12,704 bases of DNA from contig JAFSFK010000114.1 of assembly GCA_017435245.1 (NCBI GenBank), forward strand, positions 1 through 12,704. Direction: 5' to 3'. The notes below the pieces were generated by a model. That model searched no databases. It worked only from the letters and a program-made list of their open reading frames with translations, and was not told the origin of the DNA. Below are positions 5,308 through 11,890 of this stretch, piece after piece. Position 1 is the first letter of the stretch. Every line of letters begins with the position of its first letter. The position numbers and the translations under genes are program-made. The stretch is from Oscillospiraceae bacterium (GTDB lineage Bacteria > Bacillota > Clostridia > Oscillospirales > Oscillospiraceae).

Positions 5308-5892
5308 GTGTCTAAGCAAGACCCTTCCTCAGCAAAAAAAGAAAGAAACAAGACTATACGCTGGGTTGTGACGATTTTCTTTATAACGATCCTGATTTCC
5401 GGTACAATATCCTTTTTGTCGGATATCATTATGGAGTCCAGCACTATGGCGGTGGCGTTTTTGATCCTGCTGTTTATTGTGCTGCTGGGCATCGTGTTTG
5501 ACATCATCGGTATGGCTGTTGCAACTGCGGATGAAAAACCTTTTCACTCTATGGCTGCAAGGAAGGTACCGGGGGCACTGGAGTCCATTCGCTTGCTGCG
5601 CAATGCGGAGCGGGTAAGTTCTATTTGCAACGACGTTGTAGGTGATATCTGCGGCGTTGTTTCCGGTTCTGCTTCAGCAACCATTGCAGTGCAGATCCTG
5701 CAGAAACTCGATTTCTCCTGGCCTCAGATGGTGTCGCTTCTAATGTCTGCGCTGGTGGCGGGCTTGACAGTTGGCGGTAAGGCAATCGGTAAGACCTTTG
5801 CCATCAATTCCTGCACAAAAATCGTGTATTCTGTGGGAAAGATCATTTACTCTTTCCATAATATTCCCACTGTTTTTCAGAAAAAAAGATAG
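5308..5892 (+). CDS. oapA: OLE RNA-associated membrane protein OapA
   Basis: A 194-residue integral membrane protein that I recognise as OapA, the partner that brings OLE RNA to the cell membrane. A basic, polar N-terminus (SKQDPSSAKKERNK) precedes helix 1 (about 19-41) and helix 2 (about 47-71). Helix 2 runs into the family hallmark FDIIGMAVATADEKPFHSMAA (64-84, an acidic and polar stretch after the membrane segment). NDVVGDICGVVSG (108-120) and SLLMSALVAGLTVGGKAIG (143-161) form the second hydrophobic half, followed by a basic C-terminus. The start is GTG at 5308, with AAGGGG 9 bases upstream, about 32 bases after the OLE RNA end; the frame is open further upstream, but that part is RNA gene. 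OapA-like proteins are sometimes labelled as CorB-like Mg2+ transporters; a link to Mg2+ is suggested by OLE genetics, while transport itself is unproven. Confidence 0.9.
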   Translation: MSKQDPSSAKKERNKTIRWVVTIFFITILISGTISFLSDIIMESSTMAVAFLILLFIVLLGIVFDIIGMAVATADEKPFHSMAARKVPGALESIRLLRNAERVSSICNDVVGDICGVVSGSASATIAVQILQKLDFSWPQMVSLLMSALVAGLTVGGKAIGKTFAINSCTKIVYSVGKIIYSFHNIPTVFQKKR

Positions 5893-5904
5893 GTTGTGTT
5901 ACCT

Positions 5905-7785
5905 GTGTCTATATTAGAAACGATCCATAACAATAAGGATCTGGTTGCGTTAAATGCAAAGCAAAGAAAGGATCTTTGCGCTGAACTGCGGGATTGTTTG
6001 ATCCGCAATGTCAGTCGGACCGGCGGACACGTGGCCTCGAATTTGGGTGTCGTGGAGCTGACCGTGGCAATTGAAACGGTTTATAATACCCAAAAAGACC
6101 GCCTGGTTTTTGATGTGGGGCATCAGTCTTATATTCATAAGATGCTCACCGGTCGCCAGGCGGATTTTGCCGGTCTGCGCCAGTTTGGCGGTATTGCCGG
6201 CTTTCCCAAGCCCTCAGAAAGTGATGCGGATGCGTTTGTGGCAGGTCATGCATCCAGTTCCGTATCCATAGCCCTTGGAATGGCCAGGGCCAGAACCCTA
6301 ACAGGGCAGGACTACAATGTTATTGCGCTAATGGGTGATGGCGCTGCAACCGGCGGTATGGCCTACGAGGGGCTGAATGATGCTGCTGTCAGTGGGGAAC
6401 CCATTGTTGTGATCCTTAATGATAATGCCCTCTCTATCGATAAAAATGTGGGCGGAATGGCCTTCCATTTACGGAAATTGCGCTCGAAAGAGCGCTATCT
6501 TGGGATGAAGGAACACTATCGGGAATTTATGCTGAAGGTCCCCGGAGGACGTGGACTATATCGTTTTACTCGTCGGGCCAAGGACCGCCTGCGTCGGATG
6601 CTGATCCCCAGCAACATTTTTGAAAATATGGGGTTTACCTATCTGGGACCTGTGGACGGTCACGATACGGAAAATCTCATTGCTCTTTTACGAATCGCCA
6701 AGGAAATGAGAAGACCGGTGATTCTCCATGTTATGACCCAAAAGGGAAGAGGATATGCCCCCTCTGAGGAACATCCCAAGCTCTTCCACGGTATTGGTAA
6801 GTTTGACCCTGTAACCGGTGAACCGGAAAAAAAGGGCGGATATACTTTTTCGGATGCTTTTGGTGAAGAGATGGTCCGCTTAGCGGGTGCGGATGAGCGT
6901 GTTTGCGCCATTACCGCAGCAATGCCCGGCGGCACCGGCTTGTTGGAATTTAAGAGCAAATACCCCAAACGATTGTTTGATGTTGGTATCGCAGAGGAAC
7001 ACGCTATGTCTATGGCCGGCGGCCTTGCCAAACAGGGGATGGTGCCTGTGATTGCCCTGTATTCTACGTTCCTCCAAAGAGCTTACGATATGATCCTGCA
7101 GGATGTATGTATGCTGGGGCTTCATGTTGTTCTTGCGGTAGACCGTGCAGGTTTGGTGGGAGAGGACGGAGAAACGCACCACGGTGTGAATGATGTGGGT
7201 TTCTTACGCCATGCTCCTGGTCTGACCATATTGTGTCCTGCCAGCACGGCAGAGCTCAAAGATATGCTTGCCTGGTCTGTTGAGGAGCAGGATGGGCCTG
7301 TGGCTATCCGATACCCCAGAGGCGGCGATCGGAGTTATACACAGTCTGCCTGGGTGAATGATCCCGCTGTTAGAGGATATGGCGCACTAGCCTGCCACAG
7401 ACACGGTACGGACGTAACGATCATTACCTATGGAACACTTGTTGAAAACGCAATGAATGCAGCTGAGCTGCTGTCTGAGCGGGGGATCAGTGCGGCAGTT
7501 TTGCGCCTTATGAGTGTAGCACCGCTGCCCATTGAGCAGATTCTTGAGCGAATGTCCGATAATCCCCATATTCTCGTATTGGAAGAAGTCAGCGCCAACT
7601 GCGGTATCGGTCACAGTCTTGCCTGGGAACTGAAAAAGAGAAAAGACAATATCCGGGTCGACTGCATAGATCTGGGCAGCCGATATGTGACACACGGCAG
7701 TGTTGAGCAATTATATAAGCACTACGGGCTGGATGCCCGATCTGTTGCAGATTATATTCTGGAGGTGCATCAAAGTGAAAATTAA
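5905..7785 (+). CDS. dxs: 1-deoxy-D-xylulose-5-phosphate synthase
   Basis: DXS condenses pyruvate with glyceraldehyde 3-phosphate, using thiamine diphosphate and Mg2+, to start the MEP pathway for isoprenoid precursors. The 626-residue length is normal. Visible hallmarks (GTG-5905 numbering) are GGHVASNLG (40-48, active-site His42), DVGHQSYIHKMLTGR (70-84), the ThDP/Mg2+ motif GDGAATGG from 144 with NDNALSID following, GPVDGHD near 248, the catalytic Glu364 in VGIAEEHAMSMAGG, and GEDGETHHG near 419-427. GTG at 5905 gives MSILETIHNNKDL, as expected for the family. Another GTG at 5896 is possible, and neither has a strong ribosome binding site, so translation may depend on coupling to oapA, which ends 12 bases upstream. 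The stop overlaps tlyA by 11 bases. Confidence 0.97.
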   Translation: MSILETIHNNKDLVALNAKQRKDLCAELRDCLIRNVSRTGGHVASNLGVVELTVAIETVYNTQKDRLVFDVGHQSYIHKMLTGRQADFAGLRQFGGIAGFPKPSESDADAFVAGHASSSVSIALGMARARTLTGQDYNVIALMGDGAATGGMAYEGLNDAAVSGEPIVVILNDNALSIDKNVGGMAFHLRKLRSKERYLGMKEHYREFMLKVPGGRGLYRFTRRAKDRLRRMLIPSNIFENMGFTYLGPVDGHDTENLIALLRIAKEMRRPVILHVMTQKGRGYAPSEEHPKLFHGIGKFDPVTGEPEKKGGYTFSDAFGEEMVRLAGADERVCAITAAMPGGTGLLEFKSKYPKRLFDVGIAEEHAMSMAGGLAKQGMVPVIALYSTFLQRAYDMILQDVCMLGLHVVLAVDRAGLVGEDGETHHGVNDVGFLRHAPGLTILCPASTAELKDMLAWSVEEQDGPVAIRYPRGGDRSYTQSAWVNDPAVRGYGALACHRHGTDVTIITYGTLVENAMNAAELLSERGISAAVLRLMSVAPLPIEQILERMSDNPHILVLEEVSANCGIGHSLAWELKKRKDNIRVDCIDLGSRYVTHGSVEQLYKHYGLDARSVADYILEVHQSEN

Positions 7786-8575
7786 AAAAAGACTGGATGT
7801 GCTTCTGGTTGAGCAGGGCTATGCCGATAGCCGTACCAAGGCGCAGGCTATTATTATGAGCGGTATGGTGTATGTGGACGGCCAAAAGGCTGACAAGCCC
7901 GGTATGTCATTCGATGAAACACTGCCCTTGGAGGTGCGTGGCGCAGTTTGTCCCTACGTCAGCAGAGGCGGATTGAAACTGGAGAAGGCACTGCGTGATT
8001 TTGGTGTGGATCCCACCGGATATGTATGCAGCGATTCCGGCGCATCTACCGGCGGTTTTACCGATTGCCTGCTGCAGCAGGGTGCAAGTAAGGTGTTCGC
8101 CATTGACGTTGGCTATGGTCAGCTGGATTGGAAGATCCGTTCTGATCCCCGTGTGGTGGTAATGGAGCGCACCAATGTTCGTTATGTGACTCCGGAACAG
8201 CTTGGTGAGCCTCTTGATTTGTCCGTGATCGACGTGAGTTTCATCTCATTAAAGATCGTTCTGCCTGTAATCAAGACATTCTTAAAGCCAACCGGACAGG
8301 TTCTGTGTCTGATCAAGCCGCAGTTTGAGGCAGGCAAGGAAAAAGTAGGAAAAAAGGGAGTTGTCCGGGATCCCGCTGTTCATAAGGAAGTGCTGGATAT
8401 GTTTGTGGCACTGGCTGATGAACAGGGATTTAATATCTTGGGACTGACATTTTCTCCTGTGAAGGGGCCTGAGGGAAATATTGAATTTTTAGGCCATTTG
8501 AGCTTGGATAAACCAGGTATTCGTCCGGATACTGCGCAGGTCGTTGCGCAGGCACACGAAACATTGAAAGGGTGA
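7775..8575 (+). CDS. tlyA: TlyA-type rRNA 2'-O-methyltransferase
   Basis: TlyA proteins methylate ribose 2'-hydroxyls of 16S and/or 23S rRNA at cytidines using S-adenosylmethionine; in mycobacteria this sensitises ribosomes to capreomycin. The 266-residue protein has an N-terminal S4 RNA-binding domain (KKRLDVLLVEQGYADSRTKA onward, about 4-62), the SRGGLKLE linker (63-70), and an FtsJ/RrmJ-like domain with SAM motif DSGASTGGFTD (87-97). Catalytic-type residues are Lys68, Asp154 (IDVSFISL), Lys181 (LIKPQFE) and Glu237 (NIEFL). The start is GTG at 7775, preceded by GGAGG at 9 bases, giving an 11-base overlap with dxs. The dxs-tlyA-nadK-argR-recN order is a conserved Bacillota arrangement. Which rRNA nucleotide is modified cannot be told from the sequence. 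Confidence 0.94.
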   Translation: MKIKKRLDVLLVEQGYADSRTKAQAIIMSGMVYVDGQKADKPGMSFDETLPLEVRGAVCPYVSRGGLKLEKALRDFGVDPTGYVCSDSGASTGGFTDCLLQQGASKVFAIDVGYGQLDWKIRSDPRVVVMERTNVRYVTPEQLGEPLDLSVIDVSFISLKIVLPVIKTFLKPTGQVLCLIKPQFEAGKEKVGKKGVVRDPAVHKEVLDMFVALADEQGFNILGLTFSPVKGPEGNIEFLGHLSLDKPGIRPDTAQVVAQAHETLKG

Positions 8576-8579
8576 GGGA

Positions 8580-9443
8580 ATGAAAAAGATAATATTGACG
8601 CCCAATCCCTACCGGGACAAAAATTTCCATACGGTTCGCTCCGCAATGAAGATCCTGCGTGAGTGCGGAATGGAAGTTCGGCTGTGTTTACCCTTTGAGA
8701 TCGATAAGTCCTACGACCTGCCTAAGGACCTGCGCTTCTCCCGTTTAGACCGTGAGATCGGAACAGCGGATATGCTTGTCTGCTTTGGTGGTGACGGTAC
8801 CATTCTGCATATGGCAAAAACCGCTACACGCAACAATATCCCCATCCTCGGTGTCAACATCGGTACAATGGGCTTTATGGCGGAGCTGGAAAGCACAGAG
8901 CTGGATCAGTTGAAGCGCTTGGCCACGGGGGAGTACAGTATTGACGAGCGTATGATGCTGGATGTTACAGTTCACCGTGACCGTGACATTATTTTCCACG
9001 ATATTTGTCTGAATGACGTGGTGATCACAAAAGGGGCTGTTGCCCGGATCGTCCATATGGCGGTGAACTGTGACGGGGTCCAGGCATTAGAGTGTGGCGG
9101 TGACGGTATGATCATCGCTACGCCGACCGGTTCTACGGCATACAGCCTGTCTGCTGGCGGTCCGATCGTTGAACCGGATGCCCACAGTATTTTGATCACA
9201 CCCATTTGCTCCCACGATGTTGCCAGCCGATGCATCGTTGCGTCTGAAAACCGTACTGTAACGGTGATCCTGACCCGTAATAACCGCCGCTGTGCATACC
9301 TTTCTGCCGATGGCGGAAAGACACTGCGGATGAATATGGGGGATGTGGCAACTGTTAAGAAGTCTAATCTGACCACAAAGCTGGTACGGTTGAAGGACCG
9401 GAGCTTTTACGACGTGGTCAATATGAAATTTAGAATTAATTGA
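8580..9443 (+). CDS. nadK: NAD kinase
   Basis: NadK phosphorylates NAD to NADP in the cytoplasm, typically with ATP or polyphosphate in Gram-positives. The 287-residue protein has the catalytic GGDGT motif (70-74, Asp72), NIGTMGFMAE (93-102), LNDVVIT (144-150, NAD-contacting Asn145-Asp146, usually NE), and the glycine-rich GGDGMIIATPTGSTAYSLSAGGP (173-195), also diagnostic. ATG at 8580 follows the tlyA stop by 4 bases. The ribosome binding site AAAGG lies within the last codons of tlyA, so translation is probably coupled. NADPH supplied by this enzyme is used by the reductive MEP pathway steps downstream of Dxs, a loose functional link within the cluster. Confidence 0.96.
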   Translation: MKKIILTPNPYRDKNFHTVRSAMKILRECGMEVRLCLPFEIDKSYDLPKDLRFSRLDREIGTADMLVCFGGDGTILHMAKTATRNNIPILGVNIGTMGFMAELESTELDQLKRLATGEYSIDERMMLDVTVHRDRDIIFHDICLNDVVITKGAVARIVHMAVNCDGVQALECGGDGMIIATPTGSTAYSLSAGGPIVEPDAHSILITPICSHDVASRCIVASENRTVTVILTRNNRRCAYLSADGGKTLRMNMGDVATVKKSNLTTKLVRLKDRSFYDVVNMKFRIN

Positions 9444-9454
9444 GGTGTACTGCG

Positions 9455-9913
9455 GTGAAAAGTCAAAGACAAGCCAAGATTATGGAAATCATCTCCAACC
9501 AAAACGTTGAGACCCAGGAACAGCTGCAGGCACTATTGCTGAAGGAAGGCTTCCGTTGCACCCAGGCGACTATCTCCCGTGATATCAAGGATATGCGGAT
9601 CGTAAAAGAACTGACAAGTCTTGGAACGTACCGCTATACTACCAGCGGCAGTGAATTGAGTAGTGGTTTTTCCACCCGTCTGAACACGATCTTCCGTGAG
9701 TGCGTGATCGGGTATGACTATACCAATAACCTGATCGTGCTTCGCACCCTTCCGGGTCTGGCCTCTGCTGCCGGTTCTGCGGTGGATGCTATGAATATGA
9801 GCGCTGTGGTCGGTACCCTTGCTGGTGACGACACGGTTCTTGTTATTATGCGGGACAACAATGCTGCCGCAGCCTTCTGCGGTGAGATCAAGAGCCTTAT
9901 TAACCGTGGCTAG
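9455..9913 (+). CDS. argR: Arginine repressor ArgR/AhrC
   Basis: ArgR is an arginine-responsive hexameric transcription factor that represses arginine biosynthesis and activates catabolism. The 152-residue protein has an N-terminal winged helix-turn-helix (about 1-65), beginning KSQRQAKIMEIISNQ with the recognition-helix signature TQATISRDIKDM (36-47; Ser41-Arg42). The C-terminal oligomerisation and arginine-binding domain contains GTLAGDDTVLVIMRD (120-134; Asp125-Asp126 bind arginine). GTG at 9455 is chosen because GAGG, overlapping the nadK stop codon, lies 9 bases upstream and the protein then starts as usual for the family. argR immediately upstream of recN is a standard Bacillota pairing. 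I saw no obvious ARG box in the 11-base gap before it. Confidence 0.95.
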   Translation: MKSQRQAKIMEIISNQNVETQEQLQALLLKEGFRCTQATISRDIKDMRIVKELTSLGTYRYTTSGSELSSGFSTRLNTIFRECVIGYDYTNNLIVLRTLPGLASAAGSAVDAMNMSAVVGTLAGDDTVLVIMRDNNAAAAFCGEIKSLINRG

Positions 9914-9925
9914 GAGTGATTCTTT

Positions 9926-11575
9926 GTGCTGACCCTTCTGCATATTGAGAATATTGCGGTCATTGAGTGCGCTGACATATCCTTTGATGCCGGTTTTAAT
10001 GTGCTCACTGGTGAAACAGGTGCTGGTAAATCCATTGTGATCGATGCAATTTCTGCCATCCTCGGTGAGCGTGCCTATCGGGATATGATCCGTACAGGTA
10101 CCCAGAAAGCGTCTGTTCGAGCGGTGTTTACCGATGTTCCCAAGCTGGACTGGTTTGAACAAAATGGTGTTGAATACGACCCGGAAACTGTTATCCAGAG
10201 AGAAGTGTATCTTGACGGAAAGAACGTCTGCCGTGTCAACGGAACACTGGTTACGGTGAGCATACTGCGAAAGCTTGGCATCCAGCTGATCAATATTCAC
10301 GGTCAGCACGACAGCGCATCACTGTTTGATGAGAATAATCATTTGACCTATCTTGATTCCTTTGGTGACAGCGAGGCTCTTCTCACCGTATATGCAGAGA
10401 AATTTGCCGCTGTGGCTGAGCTCCGCCGTCAGATCCAACGGATGACTATGGACGAGGGAGAAAAGCTGCGCCGGATGGAGACACTGCGCTACCAGATCGA
10501 AGAGATCGAAAAGGCGCAACTGGAAGCCGGGGAGGACGAAGCGCTGGAAGAGCGCCGAAAAATCTTACAGAATGCTGAAAAACTTGCCGACGGTATTAAT
10601 GCGGCATCGGAATGTCTTTACGGCGGCGATGAAACCGACGGAGCGGCATCCTTGCTGGCTGAGGCCGAGCGGGAGCTTGCCCGTCTTTCACGGTATACGG
10701 ATGCCTTTGAATCCCTCCACGAGAAGGTGGCGGACCTGATGTATCAGGTTCAGGATGCCGCAGATGAAGTTCGAAACGCCCGGGATGATTTGTCCTATTC
10801 TGATAGGGAACTGGATGAGATCGAGGGTCGTCTGGACGTGATCCACCGGCTGCGTCGAAAATACGGTGCAACCTGTACAGATATTTTAGAGTATCTGGAA
10901 CGGGCAAAAGCGGAATTGGATGAGATTGAATTTGCCGACGATCATCTGGAAAGGCTGAAACGCAAGTGTGACAAGGCGGAAAAGGAAGCGTGGAATGCGG
11001 CCATCGAACTGCGTAAAAACCGCCAGAAGGCTGCTGTAGCCCTGTCGGAGCGGATTCTCAGCGAACTTGCACAACTGGATATGCCCAGAGTGCAGTTTTC
11101 CTGCGAATTTACGGAATTGGAACTGTCTGCCAACGGTGCCGATGCGGTGGCTTTCTATATGTCTGCCAATGCCGGCGAGGCCTTAAAGCCCTTGAGCAAA
11201 GTTGCTTCCGGCGGTGAGCTTGCCCGAATCATGCTAGCCATGAAGAATGTCCTTGCGGAGCAGGACCAGGTAAACACCTTGATCTTTGATGAGGTAGACA
11301 CCGGCGTGTCCGGCAGAGCGGCGCAGAAGGTAGCTGAAAAGCTCAGAAGTGTAGCTAAGGCTAAACAGGTGCTTTGTGTGACCCATCTGCCGCAGCTTGC
11401 CGCCTTGGCTAATACCCATCTGCTGATCGCCAAGGAAGAGAGGGGCGGCCGTACATATACCACCGTTACACCTTTGGATCTTGAAGGCAGAAAACGGGAG
11501 CTTGCCCGCATCATTGGCGGCACCAATATTACGGAAACTACCCTCAAGAGTGCGGAAGAAATGCTAAAGGCTTGA
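9926..11575 (+). CDS. recN: DNA repair protein RecN
   Basis: RecN is an SMC-like ATPase recruited to DNA double-strand breaks. The 549-residue protein has the expected length and layout. An N-terminal ATPase half carries Walker A GETGAGKS (29-36) and INIHGQHD (122-129). A helical, coiled-coil-rich middle covers about 155-385, with long charged runs such as ELRRQIQRMT and DEALEERRKI. The C-terminal ATPase half has the signature SGGELARIMLAMK (428-440), Walker B LIFDEVDTG (452-460) and the H-loop VTHLPQ (485-490). The start is GTG at 9926 with GGAG, overlapping the argR stop codon, 9 bases upstream. recN often belongs to the SOS regulon, but no LexA box was seen in the gap; here it appears to be the last gene of the OLE-dxs cluster. 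Its stop codon overlaps the -35 of the tyrS promoter. Confidence 0.97.
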   Translation: MLTLLHIENIAVIECADISFDAGFNVLTGETGAGKSIVIDAISAILGERAYRDMIRTGTQKASVRAVFTDVPKLDWFEQNGVEYDPETVIQREVYLDGKNVCRVNGTLVTVSILRKLGIQLINIHGQHDSASLFDENNHLTYLDSFGDSEALLTVYAEKFAAVAELRRQIQRMTMDEGEKLRRMETLRYQIEEIEKAQLEAGEDEALEERRKILQNAEKLADGINAASECLYGGDETDGAASLLAEAERELARLSRYTDAFESLHEKVADLMYQVQDAADEVRNARDDLSYSDRELDEIEGRLDVIHRLRRKYGATCTDILEYLERAKAELDEIEFADDHLERLKRKCDKAEKEAWNAAIELRKNRQKAAVALSERILSELAQLDMPRVQFSCEFTELELSANGADAVAFYMSANAGEALKPLSKVASGGELARIMLAMKNVLAEQDQVNTLIFDEVDTGVSGRAAQKVAEKLRSVAKAKQVLCVTHLPQLAALANTHLLIAKEERGGRTYTTVTPLDLEGRKRELARIIGGTNITETTLKSAEEMLKA

Positions 11576-11600
11576 CAAAGTATAAACTTTTTGCTAGGAT
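11572..11600 (+). promoter_or_regulatory. Promoter of the tyrS T-box leader
   Basis: A consensus -35 TTGACA (11572-11577), exactly 17 bases, and TAGGAT (11595-11600) with a TGC extension give a predicted start near 11607. The -35 contains the recN stop codon (TGA at 11573-11575), so the units are packed with no room for a recN terminator in between. Confidence 0.75.
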
Positions 11601-11606
11601 AACCAC

Positions 11607-11867
11607 AATATCAACGCATTGATGGGATGAAGTACGCAATCTTTCTTCTCAAGAGAACTGCCGGTTGGTGCAAGGCAGCAGATGAAGATGCTGAAATACC
11701 TCCCGGAGCGGCTTTTCTGAAATCACAGTAGGAGAAGACGGGCTCGCCCGATACAGCGAAAGCGTTTTTATAACGCTGTGAGGTTCTTACTGCGAGGTAA
11801 GGATAAACCAGAGGTGGTACCACGTAGTTTACGTCCTCTGTCCGTAAGGACAGGGGACTTATTTTTT
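11607..11867 (+). promoter_or_regulatory. Tyrosine-specific T-box riboswitch leader
   Basis: This leader senses uncharged tRNA-Tyr: the tRNA pairs with the specifier codon and its free 3' end stabilises an antiterminator, letting RNA polymerase reach tyrS. Stem I features are visible: the loop-E strand AGTA (11631-11634), CAAGAGA (about 11650), an apical GGTTGGTG (11663-11670), and GAAA followed by the specifier TAC (11697-11699) on the 3' side. TAC is a tyrosine codon, agreeing with the gene downstream. The T-box AGAGGTGGTACCACG (11810-11824) contains TGGT at 11815-11818; its variable base T matches discriminator A of tRNA-Tyr. AGAGG of the T-box can pair with CCTCT (11835-11839) to form the antiterminator, competing with the terminator stem. 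The leader accounts for the 315-base gap between recN and tyrS. Confidence 0.95.
11833..11867 (+). terminator. Conditional terminator of the T-box leader
   Basis: An 11-bp stem (11833-11843 with 11848-11858, one G-T wobble) closes a GTAA loop and is followed by TTATTTTTTA. Its 5' arm overlaps the 3' strand of the antiterminator, so the two structures exclude each other, as required for T-box control. Confidence 0.93.
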
Positions 11868-11890
11868 ATAATATTTTGGAGGAGATTCAA

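Noticed and set aside
11632..11636. TAC in GAAGTACGC as the T-box specifier codon
   Set aside because: This AGTA belongs to the 5' strand of the loop-E motif in stem I; the specifier lies on the 3' strand, at TAC 11697-11699.
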